Shown piece by piece: positions 8,220-17,639 of a stretch of 54,591 bases of DNA (positions within the stretch are counted from its first letter, which is position 1; every line of letters starts with the position of its first letter). Below the pieces are notes generated by a model, which worked only from the letters and a program-made list of their open reading frames with translations, had not been told where the DNA came from and did not search any database. The translations under genes and the position numbers were made by a program. This DNA is from Fidelibacterota bacterium. GTDB lineage: Bacteria > Fidelibacterota > UBA8477 > JABMPR01. Location: NCBI GenBank assembly GCA_016845065.1, contig JAERTG010000100.1:171360-225950 (forward strand), written 5' to 3'.

Positions 8220-11090
8220 ATGGGAATGAATTTACCCAAATGGTCAATTACACTGCTAATGCTTGCATTCGCAGTTTTCGCCATGGCCGGCGAAAATGGT
8301 GTAAACAGCTACACACTAGGTTGGTCGGAAACACATGCAACTGATACTGATGTTTATTGGGGTGTTTCTGGACCTTTTGATTTTGACGACGACGGTTTTC
8401 CAGAAGTAATCGCTTATTCTGACGAAGGTGGACTCACCTTACATATGTACGAGAATCAAGGCGATGATATGTGGGTTGAAGTCTTCATGCATGATATTGC
8501 TGATGCTGGAGATAGCTATGAGGTTGCAGATCAAGTAACGGACCTTGACGGCAACGGATACGATGAATTCCTTGTTGGCGGCTCTGGCTCCAGTGATGGT
8601 ACCCTCGATGCCCTATTCATCTTTGAGTATGATACCACTTATGATGGATCAACTGATTTGTACTTCACTGAAGTTGCTGCTGTCAATCCTGCCGAAGTTG
8701 CAGGAATCACTGATGATGATGGTGAATTTGCTACATCAGTGAAGTCCCTTTGGGCCGGGGATTTGGATGATGATGGTGTAACTGAAATTCTATTGTACGA
8801 TGGGCGCACATATTCGGTTCAGATTATGTCTCTAGATACAAGCTCGACATTTAGTTTTCCTAACTGGATTCTTGAGTTCACGGACCCAAGCTTTACTAAT
8901 TCTGCATATGGAGTCGTAACAGGTGATTTTGACGCTAATGGCACAAACAACTTTGCTATGGTTGAATGGGATCAAAACGACATCAGCTTTTTTGAAGTAA
9001 ATGGCGCGGACGACTACGAATTAATCATGTGGGTTGATAACCCAACTGAATTCGGAGGCGGTTCACTACGCTCCTTAGATGTTGCTGATGCTGATGCTGA
9101 TGGGTACGATGAGATTTACTTAGCTTCTACAGCTGGTGTTGTGGTTATGTTCCATGTGGGAACAGATCTATATGACTTTGATGTTGATTTAGACGTCTAT
9201 GAAATCTTTGAATACGATTATGGCTTTAATGGTGCCAAGATTGGGAATACTGACATTTGGCATGGTTCCAGGGATGGTATTGATTATATCATTACCACTG
9301 ATTCAACGACTTTAATTGATTTAGAGTATGATGGTATTGGTGATATAACCAGTGCAGATTCTTGGACGGCGTATGAAATACCAAACGCTGATTCTCCAGG
9401 TGAGTGGCAGGATGTTGTCCTTGGAGATTTTGATTATGATGGCTTGGATGAAATCTTTGCTGTTAATCGTCGTGATGTTTTATGCCAAGTGTATGAACAT
9501 GATGGCTGGAATTGGGTACCGAACGTAACCACATATCCTATGATGGCGTTGTCTGATAGTCTGCAATCACAAACCCGTGGGCTAACAGCTGGAAGTGACC
9601 TTGACCAAGATGGAATGCTCGAAGTTATCATCACCGATTACGCAGTGAATGGTGTTCATGTATATGAGGTAGTTGGTGATAATACTTTGGAATGGGTTGC
9701 CACAATGCGTGATGACTCAACATCTTATGGGTATACCCCCCGCCATGTAATTACTGGCGATCTCGATAATAACGATCGAGGCGAAATAATATATATGGGT
9801 ATGACAAGTATTACCGAGGGTAATAACGGTGTCAATGTCTGGGAATGGGATGGTGTTGTAGGTAGCGATAATTACACCCGCCATGTCCTACCTATCCTTA
9901 TTGACGGTGTGGAAGTTGACCGCTATTACGGGGAAAAAACGATGATCACCGCCGATGTTGATGCTGATGGTCAGGAGGAACTCCTGGTATCAGTAAATGG
10001 AAGTGATAACTCATCCGATGTATTTGTTATCGCCTCTATCCAAGGAAACTTTTCCGGATTTCATGATATGGTCATTGAGTATTCTAATGTCCGTACTGTT
10101 AGTGGAGATTTCAACGGCTCACCATGGGGTCAGCCAAACTATGGTGATCTAGATGGCGATGGCGATATGGAAGCACTATTTTTTGCCTGGGATCATGCAA
10201 AACTTCTCATTGTTGAGGCCATTGGTACCGATGACTATGAACTCCAAACTGTGGTTCAGCTGGACTCAGCTAGCATTGATAGAGCAAACTACGGAACTGC
10301 ATTTGTCTCAGACTTGGATGCAGATGGAGCCGATGAGCTATATGTTGGTCTATATGACAATAACTTACCTGGCAATCTTCTCAAAGTAACCGGTGGAAGT
10401 GATGTAGCTGACATTAGCTATGCCAATGGCAACATCACTGAAATTAGTGACTTTGGAGCATCATGGGGTATCACCGGTGGTAATGTGGACGATGATGCTG
10501 AAGCAGAGATCTTTTCTGTAGATTATTCACACGGACGGATTTATCAATGGGATATGAACGGAACTTCCTGGGATATGGGTGTTGTCAGCAATTGGGACGC
10601 AGTCATGGGTGGTTTTGATCTTGAATATGTTCCAGATCTTGATGGCGATAGTTACCCAGAAGTTGTCTGTGCATTTATTGAACCATCTTACATTTTTGCT
10701 AATGATGATTCACTCAATACTGCAAATCCATATCGGTATACTTTCGCCGTAAGCGAATTTGGTGGAGCAGTTGATGTTGATAGTAAATGGACTATTATTC
10801 ATCCAGAAGACTATCAATTGGCACAGAACTATCCAAACCCCTTCAATCCAACAACAACTATAGAGTTCACACTTCCATTGGCGAAAGACAATGTGAATCT
10901 GACCATCTATAACATGCTTGGACAAGAAGTTGTTCGTTTAGCTGACAATGCTTCATACGGTCCTGGAACACACAGTGTTTCCTGGAACAGTCTGACAGCA
11001 AACGGAACACCTGCAGCAGCTGGTGTATACATTTATGAACTTCGTTCAGGAAATGTTTCCAAAACAGCTAAGATGACCCTCATCAAGTAA
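8220..11090 (+). CDS. Secreted FG-GAP/VCBS-repeat beta-propeller protein with T9SS-type C-terminal domain
   Basis: This 956-residue protein has a signal peptide (about 1-24, ending FAMAG). From residue 53 to about 840 it carries roughly a dozen repeats of the form DxDxDGxxE (DLDDDGVTEILL, DFDYDGLDEIF, DLDADGADELYV), the calcium-binding FG-GAP/VCBS signature of integrin-like propellers. The C-terminal 90 residues contain NYPNPFNP followed by a beta-sandwich ending TAKMTLIK, the sorting-domain type used for T9SS export and surface attachment. The start is well supported by AAGGAGG six nt upstream. It is monocistronic, with a strong terminator downstream. It is strongly acidic, as is common in marine secreted proteins. 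The binding partner is unknown. Confidence 0.88.
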   Translation: MGMNLPKWSITLLMLAFAVFAMAGENGVNSYTLGWSETHATDTDVYWGVSGPFDFDDDGFPEVIAYSDEGGLTLHMYENQGDDMWVEVFMHDIADAGDSYEVADQVTDLDGNGYDEFLVGGSGSSDGTLDALFIFEYDTTYDGSTDLYFTEVAAVNPAEVAGITDDDGEFATSVKSLWAGDLDDDGVTEILLYDGRTYSVQIMSLDTSSTFSFPNWILEFTDPSFTNSAYGVVTGDFDANGTNNFAMVEWDQNDISFFEVNGADDYELIMWVDNPTEFGGGSLRSLDVADADADGYDEIYLASTAGVVVMFHVGTDLYDFDVDLDVYEIFEYDYGFNGAKIGNTDIWHGSRDGIDYIITTDSTTLIDLEYDGIGDITSADSWTAYEIPNADSPGEWQDVVLGDFDYDGLDEIFAVNRRDVLCQVYEHDGWNWVPNVTTYPMMALSDSLQSQTRGLTAGSDLDQDGMLEVIITDYAVNGVHVYEVVGDNTLEWVATMRDDSTSYGYTPRHVITGDLDNNDRGEIIYMGMTSITEGNNGVNVWEWDGVVGSDNYTRHVLPILIDGVEVDRYYGEKTMITADVDADGQEELLVSVNGSDNSSDVFVIASIQGNFSGFHDMVIEYSNVRTVSGDFNGSPWGQPNYGDLDGDGDMEALFFAWDHAKLLIVEAIGTDDYELQTVVQLDSASIDRANYGTAFVSDLDADGADELYVGLYDNNLPGNLLKVTGGSDVADISYANGNITEISDFGASWGITGGNVDDDAEAEIFSVDYSHGRIYQWDMNGTSWDMGVVSNWDAVMGGFDLEYVPDLDGDSYPEVVCAFIEPSYIFANDDSLNTANPYRYTFAVSEFGGAVDVDSKWTIIHPEDYQLAQNYPNPFNPTTTIEFTLPLAKDNVNLTIYNMLGQEVVRLADNASYGPGTHSVSWNSLTANGTPAAAGVYIYELRSGNVSKTAKMTLIK

Positions 11091-11110
11091 TTTGAGAGTC
11101 TAGTTTTATG

Positions 11111-11140
11111 AAAAGGCCTCCTTCGGGAGGCCTTTTTTTT
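11111..11140 (+). terminator. Intrinsic terminator after the VCBS protein gene
   Basis: An 11-bp stem (AAAAGGCCTCC, 11111-11121, with 11126-11136) is closed by a TTCG tetraloop and continues into a run of eight T. Confidence 0.93.
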
Positions 11141-11263
11141 GATACTCCAGCAACAATAAAGTATTAATTTCCACCCTCACAATCACCAATTCTTAAAAGC
11201 TTGGCGCAATCTTTGTGGTGTTTTTGTATGAACTGGAACAATTCTGAATGAGAGGACTTGCTC

Positions 11264-12778
11264 GTGCCAATTTTCTTTGATTTTCCCAACGAATGGATTG
11301 CCTTTCTTGTATTTTTTTCCATCATTATTTTTTTTATAGGGATTGCTGAAATTGCCAGGAATGTACTAAAGCTATCACCTGAACTTTCAAGGAAATTTGT
11401 CCATGTAATGGTTGGAATACTGGTTTCTCTGGCACCCTTCTTCCTTCAATCAAAAACACCTGTTATCCTGCTGGGAGTGATCTTCACAATCCTCAACCAT
11501 ATTGCTCTTCGAAAAGATAGTCTCAAAGGTATGCACACCACAGAGCGTGTGTCTTTCGGGACGGTCTATTTCCCAATTGCTTTTACGCTGTTGGTAATCA
11601 TGTTTTGGGATCGAAACATCGTTCTCTTTATTGTTGCCATGTTAATACTTGCCTTCTCTGATACTGCTGCAACCGTGATTGGAGAGCGGATTAATTCAAA
11701 ACATAAATTTATTCTGTGGCATGATAAAAAAAGCTGGCCTGGCAGTATCGCGTTTTTTGTCATGACCCTCATTGTGGTTGTAGGAGCCTATCCCATTTAT
11801 TCCAATATTATTGGTTACCCGCCTCTCCCTCTACATCATTTGCTAACCATGGCTGTTTTCACGGCTCTTGTCTCTACTGTGGGAGAAGCCGTTTCCAAAC
11901 GCGGTAGCGACAACCTGACACTCACTCTGACAGCTGCCCTGGGTATGGATTTATATATTTCCTCCATGCATTCTGGTACGATTCCATACATGGGAGGCTG
12001 GTTTGCGGCATCCATGATTTTGGGTTATGGAGCCTTCAAGCTCAAATCACTTAGTGTTAGCGGTGGATTTGGTGCCTTCCTGCTGGGAGTTTTTATGTTT
12101 GGCATGGGTAGCTGGCACACGATGCTACCTCTTATTGGTTTTTTCGTACTTTCCAGTCTTTTGTCAAAAATTGCAGATCGACAATCCAAAAAGGATATCA
12201 TTTCATCAAAAGGTTCACAACGAGATATTGTCCAAGTATACGCAAATGGCGGTATACCCCTCATTTTTACTATAGCATGGTATCTTAGTGACTTCTCAAT
12301 TGATTGGCTTTATTGGGCCTTTCTGGCCTCTCTGGCCAGTGCTACTGCTGACACATGGGAAACGGAGATCGGCAGTTTCAGCAAATCGCTGCCAATTAAT
12401 ATTCTTACGTGGAAAAGAGTACCAAAGGGTTATTCAGGTGGGGTATCACTTCTGGGAACATCAGGCGGTGTGCTAGGAGCTGCAACCATAGTGTTCATCG
12501 CAGCACTAATGGAATTTATTCAATGGGATGTAATGCTTATCATCGTGATAGTTTTTTCCGGATTTCTTGGGAGCATAATTGATAGTATCCTTGGAGCCAG
12601 TATCCAGGCGAAATTTAAATGTGAAGTCTGTGGAAAATCCACTGAGCGAGTGGCTCATTGTCATGAGGAAACCACACACGTTTCTGGCATTTTATGGCTG
12701 GATAATGATTGGGTAAACGTCGCTGGTTCGTTGTCTGGCGGGTTAATCTTTGTTTCACTATATTTGCTTATGCTTTGA
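11264..12778 (+). CDS. Membrane protein: dolichol/phytol kinase-like domain fused to DUF92 (VTE6-like) domain
   Basis: This is a polytopic inner-membrane protein of 504 residues. The N-terminal half (about 1-220) has RKFVHVMVG and, near 140, the SDTAATVIGERIN...KSWPGS pattern of the CTP-dependent polyprenol/phytol kinase (SEC59/VTE5) and CDP-diglyceride synthase superfamily. The C-terminal half (about 230-504) is DUF92/TMEM19-like, with ADTWETEIG, GYSGGVSLLGTSGG and a cytosolic Cys-rich CEVCGKSTERVAHCHE segment before WLDNDWVN. Plant VTE5 and VTE6 phosphorylate phytol and then phytyl phosphate, so the fusion could make an isoprenyl diphosphate from an alcohol; this is inference. The GTG at 11264 is preferred because AGAGG lies 8 nt upstream. 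A TTG at 11258 would be too close to it. Confidence 0.8.
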   Translation: MPIFFDFPNEWIAFLVFFSIIIFFIGIAEIARNVLKLSPELSRKFVHVMVGILVSLAPFFLQSKTPVILLGVIFTILNHIALRKDSLKGMHTTERVSFGTVYFPIAFTLLVIMFWDRNIVLFIVAMLILAFSDTAATVIGERINSKHKFILWHDKKSWPGSIAFFVMTLIVVVGAYPIYSNIIGYPPLPLHHLLTMAVFTALVSTVGEAVSKRGSDNLTLTLTAALGMDLYISSMHSGTIPYMGGWFAASMILGYGAFKLKSLSVSGGFGAFLLGVFMFGMGSWHTMLPLIGFFVLSSLLSKIADRQSKKDIISSKGSQRDIVQVYANGGIPLIFTIAWYLSDFSIDWLYWAFLASLASATADTWETEIGSFSKSLPINILTWKRVPKGYSGGVSLLGTSGGVLGAATIVFIAALMEFIQWDVMLIIVIVFSGFLGSIIDSILGASIQAKFKCEVCGKSTERVAHCHEETTHVSGILWLDNDWVNVAGSLSGGLIFVSLYLLML

Positions 12779-12803
12779 TATTTAATGAGCAATGTTTGAC
12801 AAT

Positions 12804-12832
12804 AAAAAAGGCCACCATCGGTGGCCTTTTTT
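12804..12832. terminator. Bidirectional intrinsic terminator
   Basis: AAAAAAGGCCACC (12804-12816) pairs perfectly with GGTGGCCTTTTTT (12820-12832) around a 3-nt loop. The A and T tracts make it functional on both strands, serving the convergent genes ending at 12778 and 12853. Confidence 0.92.
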
Positions 12833-12852
12833 ATTACTATTTTGCTTATCCC

Positions 12853-15800
12853 TTACTTAAGAAGCAGCATACGTTTGGCCTGTGTGCCAAATTTTGTTTC
12901 CAGCACAACCATATATACGCCTGCAGGATATCTACTCCCATTGAATTGTAAGGTATGTCTACCAGCAGGTAAACGCTCGTTCAACAGATTTTCCAGTTGG
13001 CGACCCCTTATATCAAAGACTGAGATTTCTGCCTGCATGTTTGAAGGCAAGTCAAAGCTTATCACAGTTTCAGGGTTAAAAGGGTTGGGATAATTTTGAT
13101 GTAAGCTCACCTGTTGTGGAAGCTCAGGTAGATCATTTTCTATTGAGACTCCAGGCATCTTCTTGACAACTCGAAAATTGTCCAAATAGATGCGACCCGA
13201 AGCTGCACCTGACTCAGAGTTGTAGGTCATTTGAAAGCTATCAACACGATAGGCCTGGCCATCAAGAGCTCCGTTGCCAATCCAGTTGCCAACCATAGAG
13301 GGATCTGTAAAATCCCATTCAAGCAATCTCCATCCTTCCCAATCGATGTCAAACCAAACAGAAACTTCGTGAGCAGGCCAATCAGTCCCATCACCCTCAT
13401 CTATAGCAAATCTGAATTTATTATTGCTATCATCTCCGTAGACATAGCACTGCATGATATAGGTATTGTCAAATATGACATTTCTAGGTGCACCACTTGG
13501 CATGTATTCACGTAACAGGTGACTACCTGCGGAAAGATCCCACTCATAGTTGATATAGGCGGCCCGTTTATGAGCCTGCACTGTACTTGTACCTGGCAAA
13601 TAAGTCGACGTTGAATATCCCCAGTTTGTGGTTGAGCCAATGGTACCAACTGTTGATCCACTACCTTCAGGATCCCACCAGTCATTTGTGAAGGTGAAAC
13701 TGTCAATATAATTCAGAACCGAATAGTGCTCATTTGCAGTTGAGAAAGGAATCAGAATCTGTTCATCGATGTTATTACCCAATGCATCAGCAAGCGTAGT
13801 ATCAAGAGTGAGCAGGTAATCACTGGCTGCACCAATCCTTTCATATGGTTTGATATCAAGGACTGATCTTCCATACTCACCTGAAAGCAGAAAATCAACC
13901 TCGATGGGAGTTCCAGCCTCCGTCAAATGAATCGATTCCAGATTCACAGTGGCTGGATCCAGCATCTCATCAAAAACTAAAGAAATCGGACCATCTACAT
14001 CAAATGACTCTGTTCCAATATTAACTTCTGGTGCGCTATATACCACGGTGGGACCAGCTTCATCCAGAGCATTGGTATGAAAGGTGATGACAATGTCTCC
14101 CCCAGCTAAACCATCAGCATCTCCATCCAGAGCTGAGCCATTGATATCCATGGCATCATCTGTAAGTGTCATCGTATAAGATGTCAAATATGCAAAGTTG
14201 GTATCGGGGTAAATTATTATTCGATGATCACCCTCAGTCCAGACATAGCGTTCAATTGCAATGTCAGGGCTAAAGCTGAGAGATGCTTCAACTGAGGCAA
14301 CATCCATGGTCTTTGAGAATTGCATGGTAAGCAGCGTACTCACTTCAACCGTATCATCCTGGGCAGGATAAACACTGGTCAAAACAGGTGGTAATGATGG
14401 TAGGGGGCTTGTTTCAACCGATGCTGCCAATTCGGATTCATTCCAGTAGCGATCCAACATGGTAGCGCTATAGAAATAACTGGTATTTTCATCTTGAGTA
14501 CCATCAAATTCCTCAGTTACCGTGAATGCATCAGAACCAAAATAGACACCCACAATATGACTTGAGGCTACATCAATGTCGTCCGCCGTAGATCTATAAA
14601 GAGCCCACCAGTAGTCACCTGATGCTGTCGCTTCAGGTGTGATGGTCAGATCAAAGGTTAACGAATCGACTATGTTTAGAGCAATGGTCGGCGTGGGAGG
14701 TGTTTCATCGACAAAAAGTCCATTCCCTCGAATTTTTGTTTTTCTAGCAAAAAAGCTATTTCCAGCCGTTGGCCAATATTGATAGTCCTGCCAACGACCA
14801 TAGGAAAAAAATTGAAATCCGTCAACCCAACTGACTGAGCGAGAGATATTGACAATACTTGCATGTCTATTCCAGACATTATTCTGATCAAGTACATAGG
14901 ATCCAGGACCCACTGAAAATAATCGACCCGCATTTATTCCAGGTTGAATATAGTCACCCCAGCAATATGGGCTGTCTTCAACCAGCATCCCTAAAAAACC
15001 TGATGAAGTTGTCCAGTGATAGTGCATGGGAGTCAACTGATCGATATAGCCTTCATTAAACCATAAGGCAGCATCCTGATAAACTTCGTGGTATCCGTTC
15101 CAGCCACTCCAATTATATTTTCCTAATGCTGCAGCAGACAGTCTCACCCATGGTTTTTGAGTTTGTATTGAGTCGTGAAGCGTCTGAACAAATGTTGTAA
15201 CTGAAGATCTCCAGAATTCTGCCCAGCTCTCATATCCTTCAGGGATTCCCCCATTGTAGGGATGTTCAACATCATAGAGATATTCGTCTGAATCAATCAG
15301 TCTTCCCAGGCTATTGATTTCCTCGGATATCCGTCCATCCAATAAGAACTCATCTTCTTCGGGTGATCTTAAGAGGTTATCCCATATGTTGGTTGTGTTG
15401 TATTCGTTCCATCGTACATAGTCTAGATGAAGTCCATCAATGTCGTAATTGTTTACAATCTCCATGGCAACATCGACGGTATAGTCGCGAACTTCTGCTA
15501 GTCCAGGACTAAGTGCCCTCTTTCTTGGCATAGGATTACCTGCTCCATCCCTACATACCCACTCAGGATGTTCTGCTGCCGGTGCTCCTGGTTCAGTAGA
15601 GGCTGCTTGAAAGGTATTGAACCAGGCATGAAGTTCCAAACCTCTCAAATGAGCCTGTTCCACAGCATATTCCAGTGGATCAAATCCTGGATAACTTCCA
15701 CCTGTGCGTGATCCCCATGGCTCATAAGATGAATTGTAATAAGCGGTTCCAGACTGCCGTACCTGGAACAGAACACTACTCATATTGGCAGTAACATGAT

Positions 15801-15966
15801 GATCTAAAATTGTTCTTATGTTTGACTGAGTTTGTTCAACACTATTCCCCGCACTGATATATTCCCAGGTGATTACCCAGGTTGCTCGAAATTCTTCGTT
15901 ATCTGTCTGTGCCCAAACCAGTGAAACCAACAGTAGCAACACAATTCCCATTGATGTTAACCGCAT
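12853..15966 (-). CDS. Secreted DUF187/GHL10 glycoside hydrolase with Ig-like domains and T9SS C-terminal domain
   Basis: This 1037-residue protein has a signal peptide (about 1-19). The catalytic domain (about 24-400) shows the glycosyl-hydrolase-like 10 pattern: RATWV at the first strand, QVRQSGTAYY, ELHAWFNTF near 112, and DGLHLDYVRW near 180. Then come an FN3-like segment (about 425-520), two Big_5-type Ig-like domains (about 525-745, each with FSKTMD or FDEMLD), a carbohydrate-binding-like beta domain (about 750-930) and a C-terminal sorting domain with NYPNPFNP. Characterised relatives such as E. coli DigH (YddW) cleave peptidoglycan glycan strands lacking stem peptides, so a glycan substrate is likely, but it cannot be read from the sequence. 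GGGAGGAA precedes the ATG. A 25-bp dyad lies 53 bp upstream. Confidence 0.87.
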   Translation of the reverse strand: MRLTSMGIVLLLLVSLVWAQTDNEEFRATWVITWEYISAGNSVEQTQSNIRTILDHHVTANMSSVLFQVRQSGTAYYNSSYEPWGSRTGGSYPGFDPLEYAVEQAHLRGLELHAWFNTFQAASTEPGAPAAEHPEWVCRDGAGNPMPRKRALSPGLAEVRDYTVDVAMEIVNNYDIDGLHLDYVRWNEYNTTNIWDNLLRSPEEDEFLLDGRISEEINSLGRLIDSDEYLYDVEHPYNGGIPEGYESWAEFWRSSVTTFVQTLHDSIQTQKPWVRLSAAALGKYNWSGWNGYHEVYQDAALWFNEGYIDQLTPMHYHWTTSSGFLGMLVEDSPYCWGDYIQPGINAGRLFSVGPGSYVLDQNNVWNRHASIVNISRSVSWVDGFQFFSYGRWQDYQYWPTAGNSFFARKTKIRGNGLFVDETPPTPTIALNIVDSLTFDLTITPEATASGDYWWALYRSTADDIDVASSHIVGVYFGSDAFTVTEEFDGTQDENTSYFYSATMLDRYWNESELAASVETSPLPSLPPVLTSVYPAQDDTVEVSTLLTMQFSKTMDVASVEASLSFSPDIAIERYVWTEGDHRIIIYPDTNFAYLTSYTMTLTDDAMDINGSALDGDADGLAGGDIVITFHTNALDEAGPTVVYSAPEVNIGTESFDVDGPISLVFDEMLDPATVNLESIHLTEAGTPIEVDFLLSGEYGRSVLDIKPYERIGAASDYLLTLDTTLADALGNNIDEQILIPFSTANEHYSVLNYIDSFTFTNDWWDPEGSGSTVGTIGSTTNWGYSTSTYLPGTSTVQAHKRAAYINYEWDLSAGSHLLREYMPSGAPRNVIFDNTYIMQCYVYGDDSNNKFRFAIDEGDGTDWPAHEVSVWFDIDWEGWRLLEWDFTDPSMVGNWIGNGALDGQAYRVDSFQMTYNSESGAASGRIYLDNFRVVKKMPGVSIENDLPELPQQVSLHQNYPNPFNPETVISFDLPSNMQAEISVFDIRGRQLENLLNERLPAGRHTLQFNGSRYPAGVYMVVLETKFGTQAKRMLLLK

Positions 15967-16018
15967 GTCTTCCTCCCTATTGTTAAGACTCCTTGAAGAT
16001 AAGCATGATTGTTCTCAT

Positions 16019-16043
16019 AGTAAGTAAATTTCGCATACTAACT
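16019..16043. promoter_or_regulatory. 25-bp operator-like dyad (site A) upstream of the DUF187 hydrolase
   Basis: AGTAAGTA (16019-16026), a 9-bp spacer and TACTAACT (16036-16043) match in 7 of 8 arm positions. Two other intergenic sites (31608 and 46889) have the same 8-9-8 geometry and the common arm AGTWARTW. The site overlaps possible -10 sequences of the minus-strand gene starting at 15966. Confidence 0.65.
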
Positions 16044-16077
16044 GATGGTGAACTGAATTTATTTTGGCGAATGGGGC

Positions 16078-16110
16078 AAAAAAAAGGGCGAGTAATACTC
16101 GCCCTTTTTT
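16078..16110 (-). terminator. Intrinsic terminator of the propeller gene at 16128-17534
   Basis: GGGCGAGTA (16086-16094) and TACTCGCCC (16096-16104) form a long perfect stem, flanked by eight A and six T. It lies 18 bp past the stop codon of the minus-strand gene and insulates the DUF187 hydrolase promoter from it. Confidence 0.9.
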
Positions 16111-16127
16111 GAATCAATAAATTGCTC

Positions 16128-17534
16128 TTATTTTACAAGCAACATATTCTTTGCACTCACTTCTCCATTAAAGGACAATTGATAGATGTATAGACCTGAG
16201 CTCAGCTCTGATCCATTAAAGCGTGCAGTGTGGTTTCCAGCATTTAGCTCTTCATTCAGAAGCGTAGCTACTTCCCTACCATTTACATCAAATACTGTCA
16301 ACTCAACTAAACCGTTCTGATGTAGTTCGAAAGGAATACTGGTTGAAGGATTGAATGGGTTGGGATAGTTCTGTGCTAATGTGAAAGCATTTGGTAGGGT
16401 GATCACACGGTCAACACCGTCTGGAACCTGGTTCCAGATTGTGATACAATTATATCCAAATTCTGCAACATACATTGTTGCTCCATCAGCACTCCATGCA
16501 GCTCCACGACCATTAAAGGTACCACCGGCCGTATAGTCACCGCCAGCGTTGCCAAATGAGTACAATTCGTTTCCATCTGTATCGAAAACGTACCATTTGC
16601 CACCGTGTTCTTCATCACCACTAAAATCAACCTGAGTATTGGCAGCATAGATGTTACCATCAGGACCAAAACTTACATCTTCTGGCCACATGTAATCGAC
16701 ATGCTGTGTGATACTTGTATCACTCACAACAACGATTGTGGTATCAGTACCAATAATAGTTGTATCATTGGAAACTGTGATGGTTGTGTCCATAACACCT
16801 TCTGGCTCCCAGTTACCAAAAACAGGGACTGTCAGATCTGGCTCGTGAGGTAGGATTCCAGGTGCATCACTATGATACTTGTAGATACCTCCGCCTGTCC
16901 AGGTACTTCCAAAATACAGATCGGTACCATCACCAGAGACGATAATAGCGCGATTGATTTTTGGAAATGCAGTCACAACATCGGTCTGATAAATAAGATC
17001 AGAATTCAACATTTTAACTGGATAGCCTGAACTTACACGACCGATATAAATGTTACCAGCGTCATCAACAGCAGGCTTGGTCAAGGAAGCTCCATCTGGA
17101 TGCTCATATTTGGCAATACCTGAACCATCGGTAGCACTAATCTTATATAGTGCACCGTTACCAAGTGCAAACAGGATGTTTCCATCATGGGCTTTGGCCA
17201 TGCCGCGACAGGATACAGTCAATGTATCTGTCACACCACCAACTGTAACAAAATCAATTGGTGAAAATGAAAGGGGTTCACCAGCAGCATTGACAGCGTG
17301 AATTCCAATAGCTTCCACGGTATCAGTTGCTGTTGGATAATATGTGTTTGTTGCGATTCCATACATTGTGTACCAGATGTTGCCAGCATCATCGACAACT
17401 ACACTATGCATACCCCAGGAATTTGAAACTTCAAGTTCTGGATAGTCCACCAGTACCTGATCAAACTCCCATCCACCGAATAAAACACTGCTCAACGCGA
17501 GAACAGCAATTAATACGGATAGCGTTTTCTTCAT
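16128..17534 (-). CDS. Secreted NHL/SMP-30-like beta-propeller protein with T9SS C-terminal domain
   Basis: This 468-residue protein has a signal peptide (about 1-20, ending SVLFGG). Propeller-like blades (about 25-375) repeat the form DDAGNIWYT, DDAGNIYIG, GPDGNIYAA, SADGATMYVAEFG, as in NHL/SMP-30 and Reg_prop propellers. A Thr/Val/Asp-rich repeat stretch (TTIIGTDTTIVVVSDTS, near 255) interrupts the propeller. The last 85 residues contain NYPNPFNPSTSIPFEL and end SAKNMLLVK, a T9SS type A sorting domain. It is transcribed alone, with its own terminator, and is separated by 105 bp from the upstream operon end. GAGAAAAAG lies just before the ATG. The function is unknown; a structural or binding role at the cell surface is likely. 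Confidence 0.85.
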   Translation of the reverse strand: MKKTLSVLIAVLALSSVLFGGWEFDQVLVDYPELEVSNSWGMHSVVVDDAGNIWYTMYGIATNTYYPTATDTVEAIGIHAVNAAGEPLSFSPIDFVTVGGVTDTLTVSCRGMAKAHDGNILFALGNGALYKISATDGSGIAKYEHPDGASLTKPAVDDAGNIYIGRVSSGYPVKMLNSDLIYQTDVVTAFPKINRAIIVSGDGTDLYFGSTWTGGGIYKYHSDAPGILPHEPDLTVPVFGNWEPEGVMDTTITVSNDTTIIGTDTTIVVVSDTSITQHVDYMWPEDVSFGPDGNIYAANTQVDFSGDEEHGGKWYVFDTDGNELYSFGNAGGDYTAGGTFNGRGAAWSADGATMYVAEFGYNCITIWNQVPDGVDRVITLPNAFTLAQNYPNPFNPSTSIPFELHQNGLVELTVFDVNGREVATLLNEELNAGNHTARFNGSELSSGLYIYQLSFNGEVSAKNMLLVK

Positions 17535-17639
17535 CTTTTTCTCCTTCTTGTTGTGTCTTCTTTTTTGTGCCTAAAGATAATTTATGTTAAGTCACATTCC
17601 TTGCTTTTTAGCACACCATTTTAAGTTTAACATTTTATA

